This document shows, piece by piece, positions 23,384 to 62,768 of a stretch of 64,000 bases of DNA; position 1 is the stretch's first letter, and every line of letters starts with the position of its first letter. The notes below the pieces were generated by a model. It was not told where the DNA came from, did no database searches, and saw only the letters and a program-made list of their open reading frames with translations. The translations under genes and the position numbers were made by a program. This DNA comes from Tiliqua scincoides. Taxonomy: Eukaryota; Chordata; Lepidosauria; Squamata; Scincidae. The stretch covers positions 230,352,604 through 230,416,603 of the forward strand of contig NC_089823.1 in the NCBI RefSeq assembly GCF_035046505.1, in the 5' to 3' direction.

Positions 23384-26300
23384 AAATATACCCAGGAATT
23401 GGTGTAACGTTTAAGGAAGTAAAATGTGTGTTGGCCTGAGTTATTAGACTGAGCAAAATTAAAAAGGACTGTCAGAGGCAGAGATTTTAAGATTGCAAAT
23501 GTTTTCTTTAGAAGAAAAGTTCATTGGAAGAACTTCTGCTGCAACACAGAATACATCTACATTAAAAACATAAGCACATTTAATAACTATATTTCCCCTT
23601 AAGGAACCACAAAAATTATACTTCAAAACCATCAATTGCCAATAATCCTTGGGGAAAGTTGAGAGTGAAATCTACATAGAAGCAATTCAACTACATTCAT
23701 GCTTCACTAATAAAATCCCAGGGAAGCTGCATGTATAAGAATGTTAATTCAGAGTAAGATGAACAACTGGTTTTAACTTTTGTCTGCTTAGTTTGGGCCC
23801 CCATTTACTTCCTGATTAGGAGTGTGGTTTGAACACTATGCTGCTTGTAGAATTGTTATTTATTATCTCTTTCTTTCCTTCTCATCCAGAACCCACAATA
23901 CTGCTTCCTTGTTTCTTCCCTTTAATCTGTGTTCTGCCAAATCCCAATCCACTGGGCCAAGTGCCTGCTTAAGGCTGATCAGTTCCCCTTGTACAACTCA
24001 CCAGTGCAGCAAGCAAAAGTCAGAGCCCAGTTCCAGTCCACTGATGCCAAGTCTCCTCTCCTACCTCCAACCTGCACTCCTTCAAAACCCACAAACCCTT
24101 TCTGCCTCAGGTGCTCCTTATATCCCTGAGGGCCCTATTGCCTTCCAGTGGCTGCAGCTGTGCAGCACACTGCTGGATGCCCAGGCCTTACCCTTAAAGG
24201 GGCCACTGCTGACACCCCATCTACCTCCTCGCCAGTTCTTCCAGATTCCAATACAATCTGTCACTATTTAAACCTTCCTGAGCACATACTACATTCACAA
24301 AGGCAGCAGAGAAAATCTCTCCTTAGTGAGAAATCCTGCCCTATATGCACCGTTTATTTAAACCCAGCAAAGTAATCCCTGACAAGAGGCCTATTTAGAA
24401 AAAGAAAACAAATGGCCAAGGGTTAACTTCCACAAACATAAGTTTCATTTCTTTATTTACTAATAGTGGGAGTGTAGATAGTTCATAGTCCCTCATTTCA
24501 AAATACTATTATGTCATGATTAAAACCTGCAATACAGGTCTTTTTTTTTTAATGCAGGTTTTTCAGGTTTAAAAATCTGAAATACAGGAGGTGGTGGTGG
24601 GGGGCCCAGACCCGATCTGCGGATAACTGAATCCGAAGGTATGGGATCTGCAGATACGCCCCTATTGTATTTCAGAAGACTTCTACAAAGATTATGAACT
24701 GAATTTTAAAACTGATCATACAGCAGAGAAAAATTAGGGTTGGGAGAGAAAGACAACCGAACACATGAGTTCAGAACATGCTCCAAGAGTACACAGCATA
24801 ATATACCCTCATAATAGGTACCCAAAAGCAGTTTTTCAGATGTTGGCTGCTACTGACTGCAGGCAGAAATGTAAAAAATTAAAAAAAAAATTTTTTTTTT
24901 TAAAAGTCATGGCTGCTTCTATTCATGTCAAAAAAAAGTAAAATGTACACTTGCCCACTTCCTCACCACTTTGAGAATCCCAGATGCTGCAACAAATCCC
25001 CACCATGGGAGCAACAACTGGCTGCACATTGCCAAAGCATGGATTCATGTCCAGCCAACCCAACCATCCCTAAACCACTGGGGCACAATGTTGGGGACAA
25101 CCCTCAGCCTCCTGTGAATCCTTACAAGGCAGGCCAAATCTCAGGGAAAGGGCCATACCACTAGAAAACAGCAGGCTGGTGGTAGACACAGAGAACCCTC
25201 AGTGCATCTTTGAGGTTGAAAACTCCTCTTCAGCTGTTCCTTGCAGGATGAAGGCCTCTCTACCCTGGGGCAGTGTTGCCCTTTTAACCAAGGGGCAGGG
25301 CCTCATACAGCAGAGAGTGGGGAGGGCTCAGTGCTACACAAGGCACTCAGGGCTGATGATGAGTCAGTCTCTGGAAAGGCTGCCTGAGAGCTGCTCAGTA
25401 TTGGCTTCCCTAGGGCTGAGACTGGGCCAAGCTCAATGAAGCCAGGATACTGGTGAAGGAAGGAGAGGCAACATTCTCACTACCACTGAACACTGTCGCT
25501 TGGTTGGGGTCCCTGTTGCTCGACCAGCAGCCACCTTTTCACTTCAGAGCCAAGGGAGATCCAGACACTCTAGTGTCCCTGCCTGGGAGCTGATGATAAA
25601 GGAACTTACAACACATTTAACCAACACCAGGTATGACCAGGGGATTACACCCGTAGTGATGAAAGTCACATTGCTACTACCAGGGCTTCTGAGAGAAATT
25701 TTACCAGGGGGCATAAAGTTTCTCTTGGGCCCCTTCCTTTCTCATTGGATCATAATTTCAGACAATCATCTAATTTCTATTAATTATGATATATAACTAT
25801 TGGGATTTACACAAAAGTGAATGCTTGCCTTCACACAATACAGGCTGGCTGTCAGAATCCACAGGGAATCTGTTCCCTGTGGATACCGAAATCTGGAATG
25901 GAATCCATGGCTGGGAGCCATCAATCTCTGGCCACAACTGGAAGCGCCCTCTGGTTGCGTAAAGAGGTGTTCTAAGGCCTGGAGAGTGGCCTCTCCAGGC
26001 CTCAGAAAGCCTCCCAGATGTGACTGGTAGACACTACCAGTAGCATCTGGGAAGCCAGGTGAGGCCCTCCACTTCAGCTCCAGCACCTGCTCAGAGTAAA
26101 GTCCATGGCTGCCAAATCCACAAATAAAGGGCCCCCCCACCCAGGTCCCAGGAAATTTCCAGCTGTCCTCCTTTGGTTCCTGGGTCCTCCTTTTTGACTC
26201 CGTGTCCAGATGTGATGTATTCCCTGCACCCCCCTTTCATGGGCCCTGGCTATTACTGTAATATTGCTTTGTTAGGATCACCTGTTTGGCTGCAGTGGTA

Positions 26301-27027
26301 GCAGATACACATTCCTACTGAATTATGGGATTGCCCTCCCTGCCCCTTTGATTGTTAATCTTTTCCTCAATCATGTGATAATCTGTGATGCAAGCAGCAA
26401 GGGATTATGGCAGCCTTGATTAGGAGGGGAGCTCACAGGCCTGGTTTATAATCAGGTTTGAATTTCTACCTGTCTCTCCTGTACTGCATTGCTGCCTACT
26501 CCCCAATACACTGGACTAGAGATAAAACCAGGCCAAGAAAAGCACAGGAGAGTGGTACTAATTTAATACCTTACACCTGATTTATCACACACTTGCAAAA
26601 AGTGTTGGCTCCTATTTTCTTAAATAATTAAGAAATTCATGATTTCTTAATTATTCACATAATTCACATAATTCATGATTTTTTAGTTGAATTGGAGTTG
26701 CAGTAAAACAGAAGGGATTCCTCAAAATCCTGTCTCTGCCAGCATATTATGCAGGTTTCCCCATTATGCACAATTCTTCTGCCAGCATCTTTTTTACCTT
26801 GGTTGTACTCTGTCAGGCTAAAAAAAACCAAAGCTCGTAGAAAAACTCAGCTTCCCCCCTCCAAGGGCACAAATAGGTCCAAATGGGCAGCACTTAAAGA
26901 TGTTTCTTCTTGCAATAGAGAAACTGTACTTTATACTGAAGAGGTGCAGATTTGAAAATAGGATAGAAATCGTGTAGTAAAGTTACACAAGCCTTTCTAG
27001 AAAACAAGATTTTCTGGAAATTCCATA
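23384..27027. other. Intergenic, no gene seen
   Basis: No supported exon. Possible Tigger-like remnants lie near 24595-24660 (ATCTGCGGATAACTGAATCC) and 25850-26130 (ATCCACAGGGAA, CCAAATCCACAAATAAAGG). A/T homopolymers lie at 24540-24555 and 24880-24905. The frame at 23822-24271 has no recognisable domain. Confidence 0.4.
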
Positions 27028-27033
27028 TTTATT
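27028..27033 (-). promoter_or_regulatory. Polyadenylation signal of NIFK
   Basis: AATAAA on the minus strand 25 bases after the NIFK stop codon, so the 3' UTR appears very short. Confidence 0.7.
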
Positions 27034-27057
27034 CAATGTCCATACATAAAGAAATAC

Positions 27058-30000
27058 TTAAGTTTTACATTTCCGTTTCTTGACAACAGTTTTTCTCTGT
27101 AATTTTGCTGATTTGGCTTTCTGTGTAGTAATTTTTTTACTTGCAGGAGGCAGTTTGAGAGTTATTTCTGTGTCTTCAATCTCGCTATTTTCCAACTGAG
27201 ATTTTCGGCGCTCGAGAACTGAAGGCGTACACACTGGAGTAGGATCCTGGACAGAAGAGTTTGTTACCTATTAAATAGGATCTCCACAGTGCTAATTAGT
27301 GAACATGTACCCAAGAAGATGAACATAATTTGAGCAAAAAACTGGGGGGAAAATGACTGTAGCTGATCAAGACAATTCAAGGTGAAGCACCCACCTCCAG
27401 TACACCAAAGACCTTTAGACATTATGAATATTTTTTAAACAGAATTCAAAGTTGAAACTTTATCCATCGTCTTCATTGCTAAGTCAATAACCACAAGTTC
27501 TAGGATGGCACCAAGGACAGGGTGAAAGTATCAATGTAATAAGATGACAATAAGGAGGCATGCAGGCTTTCCAAACCTCATCAACATTAAATCTACAAAC
27601 AAATGTAGAAGGTTCCCAGCATAAAATGGTACTGGGAGGCTGACTGAGGAGGCCTTTTATTCAGACCAATGTCCTTTACCCCACAAGATTTTCTGCCGTA
27701 TAGCCTAACCCTCTGCCCCCCAAACCAATTCTCAGAATGAAGCTTATGGCAGTAATTCAGGAGACTCCACTATCTAAATACCAACTCCCTTCCTATTAGG
27801 ACCTTCCAGGTAAAGCAGCTGTTCAACATACCTCGCTGGTCACAGACACATTCATGAGGGAATCCGATTCCTTCTTCTTCTTTAGAGCCAACTCAGCAGC
27901 CTATGCAAAGAAATTTCACCATCAGTTCTTATGGAACTAACACAGTATCCTTTTCTAACCTACTTTTCAATTGAACGTTCTCTAATATAGTTTACACACC
28001 AAAATAGACTACAAGACAAATAACCACCATGTAATTCATACAGAAACATTAAGACAGACTACATCTTGATGTCAAAATAAAATTAATATACAGGCAGCCC
28101 GCATTAACCACAGATTTGAATATCTGCGTGCTCCAAACCCATGAGGTGGGTCCAACCTGTACTCTCTGGAAGCGGTGGGAACTGTGAGAACAGAACCTGC
28201 ATGGATACTGAGGGCCCACCGGTACTGTGTTAGAATTGTGCCTTTTAAAAAATATCCTGTGAAAGATTACTGATCAGAAGTTCAACTCCTTCACAGTAAC
28301 TTGGGATTTGTCACCAAGATAGCTTAAGGCAATTTCATGTCATGTACTTTTAGATGTACACAGAAAGCAGCCTTGCAAGTTAAGCCTGCAAATTTTTAAA
28401 GACTGCCTTACCTACATATAGGTATGTGCACCAAGTTGTGTTACCTGGGGAAAGGCAGTATATAAATTCACAAATACTAATTTCAGTCATTTGTGCCACA
28501 TCCACAAATAAGAAAAAAACCACCCCAACCCTGTCCATTTACAAATGCTTCTAGAACTCATTATCTTATGGCAACATATATTATACGCGTACACTTTTCT
28601 GAAAAATTGAAAAGTATATCAAAAAATTGAACATAAGAACAGCCCCACTGGATCAGGCCATAGGCCCATCTAGTCCAGCTTCCTGTATCTCACAGCGGCC
28701 CACCAAATGCCCCAGGGAGCACACCAGATAACGAGACCTCATCCTGGTGCCCTCCCTTGCATCTGGCATTCTGACATAACCCATTTCTAAAATCAGGAGG
28801 TTGCGCATACACATCATGGCTTGTACCCCATAATGGATTTTTCTCCAGAAACTTGTCCAATCCCCTTTTAAAGGCGTCTAGGCTAGACGCCAGCACCACA
28901 TCCTGTGGCAAGGAGTTCCACAGACCGACCACACACTGAGTAAAGAAATATTTTATTTTGTCTGTCCTAACCCGCCCAACACTCAATTTTAGTGGATGTC
29001 CCCTGGTTCTGGTATTATGTGAGAGTGTAAAGAGCATCTCCCTATCCACTCTGTCCATCCCCTGCATAATTTTATATGTCTCAATCATGTCCCCCCTCAG
29101 GCGTCTCTTTTCTAGGCTGAAGAGCCCCAAACGCCGTAGCCTTTCCTCATAAGGAAGGTGCCCCAGCCCAGTAATCATCTTAGTCGCTCTCTTTTGCACC
29201 TTTTCCATTTCCACTATGTCTTTTTTGAGATGCGGCGACCAGAACTGGGCACAATACTCCAGGTGTGGCCTTACCATAGATTAGTACAACGGCATTATAA
29301 TACTAGCCGTTTTGTTCTCTAATGATCCCAAGCATAGAATTGGCCTTCTTCACTGCCGCCGCACATTGGGTCGACACTTTCATCGACCTGTCCACCACCA
29401 CCCCAAGATCTCTCTCCTGATCTGTCACAGACAGCTCAGAACCCATCAGCCTATATCTAAAGTTTTGATTTTTTGCCCCAATGTGCATGACTTTACACTT
29501 ACTGACACTGAAGTGTAAATGAAGTGACATTGCAATCCATCATCAGCACTTGACTTAATCATCATATTAAGACTTGTAGTTTAGGGAAAAGCAATACAGA
29601 AATCTTCTAAATGAAATAAAATATTGGAATTTTACTTTCCCAAGAATGAATATTGACTTACAAAGCCAGGAAAATCATAATCTATTCCTTTTGCAGCTAA
29701 TCTTTTCCGCAACCGCCCCTCTTTCTTCAGCAACTTCCGTGTCATCTTTGTTTTCTGCTGGGTTGATCGTGTCCGATTATAACGTTTCACTGCTGGACGT
29801 GATGGCTTATGGAATGGTCTCTCGCTGCCCTTGAAAAGGTTTGCATGCACTTTTTCAGGCGGAAGGAACTCACCTGTATCAATCACCATGTTACAAAACA
29901 TAGACAACAAACAAAATGCAAGTCACTAAGCATGGTCCTTAATTTTAGTCAAGTGCTCCCTAGGTATTTTCCACAAGGTACTTTAAAACCATCCTCTTGA

Positions 30001-33000
30001 CTCTGCTATTTAGTCTATCTTTTAACAGAGCCAGAACTATCGTATATAACATATTATGACTCTTCAGTATACAAAAGAGAAGCACAGGAATCACACAGCC
30101 TCCTTCATCCATATGTCTGCCCCCCCCCACTTTCTGTACACGATCTGTCAATGTGCCCAAGGCAGCCCACATCTGAAAGCCTTCTGCTCCCCTCCCTGTT
30201 ACTTCCCAATAGGCTTGCTCCTATTACACTCGACTGGTTCCATCACCTACTGCCACATGCTTCCACCTAGCTCTCAGGATGAATTGCTTGCTCTAGGAAA
30301 ATGAATTGATAGGTACAAGAGAGTAGGTTGCTTTGCCATTAACATTAATTAAACATAGCTATTAAGAGATGGTAGATGGACTCACCTAGGTCTCTAACAT
30401 TCTAGAGCTCACCTAGGTCTCCAATCCAACTTTCAGACAGAGATCACATCTTGCCACAAAGATGTAAAATCTCAAGTAATCTCCCCTATTACTGATATAA
30501 GATCAGATTCTAAATTTAAAAAAAATCTGAAGTATGACTGTTTGTAGTATGAAAAGTGCAAATTGGGTCAGAAATGATGCAGTGGCCAAATGCTTCCTTG
30601 AGGCGTTAGTCACTCTCTCTGAGCACTGCTGTCAGATTAGCCCTGAATAAAAGTTTTTGAAGAATTGTTCTTCAACTGATTGGCCTAGACCAGGTCAAGT
30701 AGGGAGAAAGGGACTGACCAAACACAAGTTTTCTTTTGGAAATCACACACTCATACACTTACATTTCAAGAGTCGTTCAGAGAAAAGATAGTTGTTCATG
30801 GTCTCTGCAACAATCTTAGCAACTTCACTGCATTCAAATTCCACATATGCATAACCTTTGCTGCCCCCAGTCTGTGGGAGATAAAGAATATAAATCTAAA
30901 AAAATACACGCTCATGCCAAACTGAGTCCCTGCTGGACACTGTTTTCTGGACTGAAGGGTCTTAATAAAAGGGAAGGGATTTTAAGCATAATGTTATAAC
31001 AAATGCCAATGAGCTGATCTGCCTGCACCCAAGTGTCCTTTGATCTCTATAAAATAGAGATTCAGTACAAATGAATGGATGAATAAAGGTACTTTGTTCA
31101 TGAGCACAGTGAACCTTTATGCTAAATTACATACATCAGAATTGTCCCAAAAACATGAATGACAAAAAAAACCACCCCAATCTCTGTTTCAAAAACATAT
31201 AAGACCCAGAAGGAGAGGAAGAAACTATTTTCAGGATTGTCAGCATCAAGAACACGCATAGAAGAATGATTAAATAAAATATTTCAGTTGAGGGAAGCTA
31301 ATGAAGTGCACAATATTAAGAGGAAACCTTTAGAAGTACAATTAAGAAAACCAGAATTTCAAAACCTGCACTACCTTTTTACTCCTGGAAAGTCGAAGTC
31401 TTGTGACTGTTCCAAACTGACCAAAGTACTCTCTGAGCTGTGGTTCATAAAGGCCCCGAGGAATATGTCCCAGGTAAACGACACCGGGTGTCAGCTGCTG
31501 ACCCTGCAATACAGAACAAGTGTGTGTGTGTACACATATATGTATATATGTGAATGTGTGTGTGTATGTACACACACCCCGTAGATACTCGCCTATAGGG
31601 CAATAAACGTGTCCCAATAGATAGCTCCTGAATCAACCCTTCGCCTTATCTGTGGGACCACTCGGGGTCAGGGCTGTTTCAGGCACACTGTGGAGCAGGA
31701 AGTGCGGACTCCACACCTCCAGCAGGGAGCCTGAGGGAGCTACTCTGCTTGCCTTGTGGGCACTGCAGTCCCGCCAGCTCAACCTGGTCTCCTCAGCTTT
31801 GACTTCCTCCTCCTCCGCCCCTGCTAGTCTTTGCAAGGACAGGAGAAGGGAGCGAGGGAGCGCGTCCTATGCGCGTCCTCAATGGGGCTTACTCCCAGGA
31901 AAATGCGCATAGCATGGCAGCCTTTGAGCCCAAGCCTGTATGCCTACTCAGAATTAAGCTCCGTTATTGTCAATGGGGCTTACTCCCAGGAAAGTGCACA
32001 TAGGATGGCAGCCTTTGAGCCCAAGCTTGTACATGCCTACTCAGAAGTAAGTTCCATTATTGTCAATGGAGCTTATTCTCAGGAAAGGATTGTAGCTTGA
32101 AGATGGAGAGAGCCGGGAGGGCTGCTTCTTCATGGAGAGTCTACAGCTCTGCATCTGCTTCTTTGAGGGAAGAGGGGAGCTCCCCACACAGCCTGCCTTC
32201 CTCCCGCCCGCCCCCACTCCTGCACTGCCTGCTTCTCTCTGCCCTTCAGCCCCAGCCCCTCTCTTCCCTCCACCAGCCTACAAACTGTTTTCTCCCCCTT
32301 CTCCTTGCCCACTGTGCCCCCCTTCTCTTCTCCCTTCCCCACTGTCCCTCTTTCTCTGCCCCCTATGCCATGGGATCAGGGAAACTGACCAGGAAACTGA
32401 TTAGAGCAGCAGGCAGCAGTTTCCATTCCCACATCCCCCCCAAGACAGAGAAAAGAGCTGAACAAGCTCCCCAGAATCACCCCACTCCTGTAAGAGTGAA
32501 ACCCCCCTGATAGCCTTGATCCTGCTGTAAATCAAGAGAAGGAAAAAGAGAAGTTTTTTCCTTGTGCTGGTTTTCAATCACTGGTTCATACATGAATTGA
32601 TCACCAAAAATTAGCGATTGGTGGGGCTTTCACAGTCAACTAGCTATCTCCCTTCCTGGCCCTGCAAGGCATTCTGGAGCACTGCCATTATTCCATTCTC
32701 TTTCAAGTACCCCTAAAGGTCCTGTTGAGTGCCCGTGGGGGTACATGTTCTATTAGTATGTTGTTTACAGTGCAGTTACTCTCTGATAGTGTTTACAAAA
32801 AGATGGTGCAGACCAGAATTTAAAAGTTTATGAATAAAAATGAATCTTATGATCTTTTACTATATTTTTAATAAATTAGAGACTGTCAGTTCTTAGGTAA
32901 CAATTACTGGCAGGTTATTTTTCAGGATCTGGCCTAGGGTAAAATCAGACAAAACTATAATCAGACATCCCCCCCCAAGTTTATGACCCCGACTTATCCG

Positions 33001-33635
33001 AGGGTCATAGAAAATTCTATGATTCTTGCCTCAAAACCTGCCCTCGACTTATCTGCGAGATCGACTTGGGTGAGTGTCTGCGGCATATATCTCACCATAT
33101 GACATATACTCCATATAAGCATATACATGCACTGCACATGTATATAAATGCAGTGAACTATAATGCATGGCAGTTTATGCTACAACAAACATATGAGCCT
33201 TCAGCAGTTCAACAGAGGCCCCCTGTCCCCCGCATTATAGTGCCCTCCTAGGCACAGTTTCCTAGGAGTAAGCCCAGGAAGCATACTGAACATACTGGGA
33301 CTTTTGAGTAGACCCACTTAGGATGGGGCTGCCAATAAGCCACATTATCCATAATAGGGAGGACAGGGGTCTCTTCCCCCCCAAGGGCCTCTCCCCCCCA
33401 TGACAACGGGCGGGCCGCTTCCCCCCCAGGGTGACAGGGGGCCTCCAGGGACCCTCTCCCCCCACGGCAACGGGGGCCACTCCCCCACTCAGCCAACCAG
33501 TCAGCCAGCCCCGCTCACCTTGGCGACTGCCCTGCGCACGCCCTGCACCTTGTCCTGGAACTCCCTCTGCCTGTCCGGGTCCAGGGAAAGGAGGGGAGCC
33601 GAGCCGCTGCCGCCGCCCACTCCTGCCGCCGCCAT
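27058..33635 (-). CDS. NIFK: NIFK, nucleolar RNA-binding protein interacting with MKI67 FHA domain
   Basis: Six coding exons on the minus strand: 33519-33635, 31375-31503, 30763-30871, 29662-29873, 27832-27900, 27058-27246. All have GT-AG borders and consistent phases, giving 274 aa (human 293). Family role: binds the Ki-67 FHA domain at the mitotic chromosome periphery and acts in pre-rRNA processing. An RRM spans ~46-124, with RNP2 VVYLGH and RNP1 KGYAYVEF. A basic coiled stretch with [10 protein letters not shown] follows. The C-terminal PTPVCTP motif keeps two TP threonines (T215, T219) at the spacing used for FHA binding in human. The start ATG follows a CpG promoter shared with ACTL6A. 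Intron 1 and intron 4 carry transposons. Confidence 0.95.
28090..28226. mobile_element. Possible short TcMar-like remnant
   Basis: Begins near TACAGGCAGCCCGC and ends near CCCACCGGTACTGTG, in NIFK intron 4. The pattern resembles Tigger-type remnants, but the ends are only weakly inverse. Confidence 0.3.
28632..29524 (-). mobile_element. 5'-truncated CR1 LINE copy
   Basis: Minus-strand copy of the same CR1 subfamily as the 45-50 kb element, highly similar to it. It covers the ORF2 C-terminus and 3' UTR with the GTTCTTATG-type terminus. ORF2 is open in two pieces (28690-29277 and 29303-29530), separated by a short deletion relative to the full copy. It lies in NIFK intron 4. Confidence 0.9.
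31517..31577. repeat. TG/CA-rich microsatellite
   Basis: Alternating GT, AT and AC dinucleotides just upstream (gene sense) of NIFK exon 2. Confidence 0.85.
31580..33082. mobile_element. Candidate TcMar-like element filling NIFK intron 1
   Basis: The left end CCGTAGATACTCGCC and the inverse of the right end (CCGCAGACACTCACC) agree at most positions. Inner stretches mentioning ATAAGTCGAGGG fit a known Tigger-like terminal style. No transposase frame. A tandem unit is amplified inside (31881-32098). The exact borders are uncertain. Confidence 0.45.
31881..32098. repeat. Tandem ~92-bp unit, 2.3 copies
   Basis: AATGGGGCTTACTCCCAGGA-type blocks start at 31881, 31972 and 32065. The unit is a form of the ~95-bp TIR repeat found singly elsewhere in the window. 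Confidence 0.85.
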
Positions 33636-33954
33636 CGCGCTAGCACGGGAGCCACGCGCCCCGCAAGCAGGAAGTGCTCAGCCCAGACGGGAAAGGGCTC
33701 CGCAGCGGCCTCTGCCGGGGAGGGCGTTGCCGGGCGAGGCCCCTCCCCCGGCCCCGCCCCTCCAGGCCGGACGCGCACTGCAACCAAGCCTGTCCTCTCC
33801 CTGCCGGCGGCTGACGGCACGCGCCCTCCCGCCCGCTTTCCCCGCGCGGGAAGGCTCGGCACTGATTGGCGGAGGGGGGCGGCGCTGCGGGGGGAGGACA
33901 CGGCGTGGCCTGCGCTTTTGTTGCTCCGGGCGGGGAGGAGGACGCGGCGTGGCC
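33636..33954. promoter_or_regulatory. Divergent CpG-island promoter of NIFK and ACTL6A
   Basis: The 319 bases between the two start codons are very GC- and CpG-rich. Visible candidates are an ETS site CAGGAAGTG (33668-33676), GC boxes such as CCCCGCCCC near 33752, a palindromic E2F-like TTTCCCCGCGCGGGAA near 33837-33852, and an inverted CCAAT (ATTGG, 33865-33869). There is no TATA box. This is typical of housekeeping bidirectional promoters. Confidence 0.8.
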
Positions 33955-53768
<19,814 letters not shown>

Positions 53769-54526
53769 GCTTTGTGCTAGAAGGAACTGCTGCCTTTCCC
53801 AGCACTCCTAATTGATAGCTTTAGCATACTCAGGAACTGGTTTCGTCTTTTGTAGAAAAATATATACTTTTTCAGCATTCTCCATTTTTAACAACCCACA
53901 GGTATCATTTTGAAAGGCCAAGCTGGTTCTGTCACAGCAAATGGATGCCTGCATCCTTTGTAAATGCAATAACTCTTATACAAATTTTTTTTATAAATAT
54001 CTATTTTCTGCAAGATCCTTTTTTCCTGGAAACAGCCTAAGATATAGAGTGGTAGATGTAATTTCTTGCCTTTTGATGACATTTGAGAAATTTGTCTACT
54101 TTCAGGACTAGTCTTCCTTGTTACGTTGGCCTTAATAAATTCCTCTAGTTTTGTCATAGAAAAATGCTCACAGAAGCCTCTTTCATATAGCAGTTATTCT
54201 GATGTAGGTTCTCACCATAACTAAGTATTCTTGAAGGCCTTCAGCCTTAAAAGCTGTTTGTCTCTTTAGGTAATCATGAATTTCCATTAAGCTGTTTCTC
54301 AACATGCATACAGCTTGACCCATTATGCCTGGAAGGAAGATGAGATGCTATATTCTACCTATTGAAATAGGTTTGCCTATTGGGAGTGCTGTGATGCCTG
54401 CTGGTGCAAAAGCCACCTTAACAGATAGTGGCCAAGAACTTGTACAGTGAAGTTCCTGCTTCAAATCATAACCAAGAACTCACAAGGTGGCTTTTATGCA
54501 ACCCAATATCTGCAATATGGAATAAA
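53769..54526 (+). promoter_or_regulatory. ACTL6A 3' UTR with polyadenylation signals
   Basis: AATAAA at 54134-54139 and at 54521-54526 are candidate signals after the ACTL6A stop. Either would leave room before the convergent MRPL47 3' end near 55380. Confidence 0.55.
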
Positions 54527-55378
54527 TACTGACTTAAAATAAGGATGTTATGATCATTTAGAAGTTGAACATTCATTATGCTATTGTTTAATTTGGGATA
54601 TTTAATGAATAGGTCATCTGTTCTTGCTTCAGATTCTTTTGAAAGCTAACTCAGCAAGTTTCTATTAAACTTTAAAACTGGTTGAAGACTTCCTAAAAGC
54701 AGCGCAAATGCTTGAGGACGAGCCATTAATTCAAAATCTCTCTATGTGTAGAAAAGTAGTACAGGAAGAAGCAGCCTGGGTTAATTTTGTATTCTACTGC
54801 TAATGTTTGTACTAGGGGCTGTTGGATTTTTTAATGAGGAAAATCTAAAAACATCCTACAACCAAGTTGACAATTCATTCTGGTCTTGTCTTTGTAGCAT
54901 GCATAGAGCAAATCTTTGGTTTGTCACAGGACAAAGACTTCTGACTCCACCTTCCATGCTCTGGTGTAAAGCTAGTGGTAATTGTGTGTTTTTCATGAAT
55001 CTTATTTCTCTACCATCACATTCATCAGCATTGTAACAGGTCAGCAGCTGTGCAACTGAAACAAAATTGGGTCTACTAGTAAGAATTTATCATATAATCT
55101 GCTTTTGTTAGTGAGTAGCTCTGTGTAGCTCTTAGCCAACAGGAGTAGCCTATCTTTTGAAAATTCTGCTCAACCACCTTTCAGAATCTTACTAAGCAAC
55201 TTCCTCACATGCTTTCAAGCCCAATCTCTACAAGAATTTGAAGTGTGCTTCTTAAATTGGAAATAGAGCACCCACTATTTGCAGACTACACTCAGCCCTA
55301 ATTTTCAGTAGTGAGCATATACAGTTAAATGATTATGTAAATTGAAGCACAGCTGGGAACAAACAAGATGTTTCACAG
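54527..55378. other. Gap between convergent ACTL6A and MRPL47 ends
   Basis: AT-rich with no supported exon or repeat. It may include a longer ACTL6A 3' UTR isoform. Confidence 0.4.
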
Positions 55379-55399
55379 TTGTTTAAAGTTCACAACAAC

Positions 55400-55405
55400 T
55401 TTATT
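55400..55405 (-). promoter_or_regulatory. Polyadenylation signal of MRPL47
   Basis: AATAAA on the minus strand about 133 bases after the MRPL47 stop. Confidence 0.65.
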
Positions 55406-55538
55406 TTTGAAAGAAAAACATTAAAGAAACATGGTAGGTGTCATCTCATTCTTGTTCATGTTCTGCAAGCTCCCAGAGGGCAGAGTACTGATTTCATATT
55501 CCAAAGCATAGCAGCAATTCCATGCTTCCAACTCCATG

Positions 55539-62220
<6,682 letters not shown>

Positions 62221-62554
62221 GACGCCGCCACCATCCCACAATCCCCCTGCAGGATGGAGAGGACGTAAACACCGCACCCGACGCTCTAGGCCGTGGCTCC
62301 TTAAGGGTGAAAACCCGATCAGGCTTTGGAAAGGCGCAGGACCGGAAGCTCCGGAGAAAACATCCGGGCGTGCGCCGTGCGCTCGCAGTGCCCGCTTGCA
62401 AAATGGCGTCGCGGGCGGCTTCGAGGACGCTGCGCGGAGCCTGGCGGTGGGAGGAGAGCAGTGCCCGCTCCCAAGATGGCGCGGCAGGCTTCGGCCCCCG
62501 CCGGAGGAGCGAGAGCGGCGAGCGCGCGCGCGCCCCCGCCTGCCAGACTCCGGC
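62221..62554. promoter_or_regulatory. Divergent CpG promoter of MRPL47 and NDUFB5
   Basis: The 334 bases between start codons are CpG-rich and lack a TATA box. Candidates are an ETS/GABPA site ACCGGAAG (62341-62348), an NRF1-like GTGCGCCGTGCGC near 62370, and two YY1-like sites, AAAATGGCG (62400) and CAAGATGGCGC (62472). ETS, NRF1 and YY1 sites are typical of nuclear genes for mitochondria. Confidence 0.78.
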
Positions 62555-62681
62555 ATGGCGGCCATGAGTCTCCTGCTCCGCGCGGCGGGCGTCCTGGGGT
62601 CCCGGCGGGGCTTGCCCGGCTCGGCGTTGTGGGGTCGCCTCCCGCCTCTGGGGCGGGCCGCCAGTCGCCCCGGAGCGCTCG
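62555..62681 (+). CDS. NDUFB5: NDUFB5 first coding exon (complex I subunit), partial gene
   Basis: The first exon encodes MAAMSLLLRAAGVLGSRRGL and further Arg/Leu-rich residues, 42 codons plus one base, ending at a GT donor at 62682. MAAMSLL matches the start of NDUFB5, and its position next to MRPL47 in divergent orientation matches human 3q26. Family role: accessory subunit of mitochondrial complex I in the inner membrane; this part is the mitochondrial presequence. The remaining exons must lie beyond 64000, so the product is not complete here. The exon is shorter than in mammals, as far as I can judge. Confidence 0.85.
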
Positions 62682-62768
62682 GTAGGGAGCCTGGGGTGGG
62701 ACGGGGCGCGTCCCCACAGGGTGACCTTGAGGCGGGCGCTGCGAGCGGCTGGGCTCTGGGCAGGGGGC

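Noticed and set aside
23822-24271. 149-aa plus-strand ORF as a gene
   Set aside because: Ser/Pro/Leu-rich translation without a domain; likely chance.
31881-32098. Coding repeat protein in the tandem block
   Set aside because: The tandem unit is a copy of a dispersed non-coding TIR repeat and lies in a NIFK intron.
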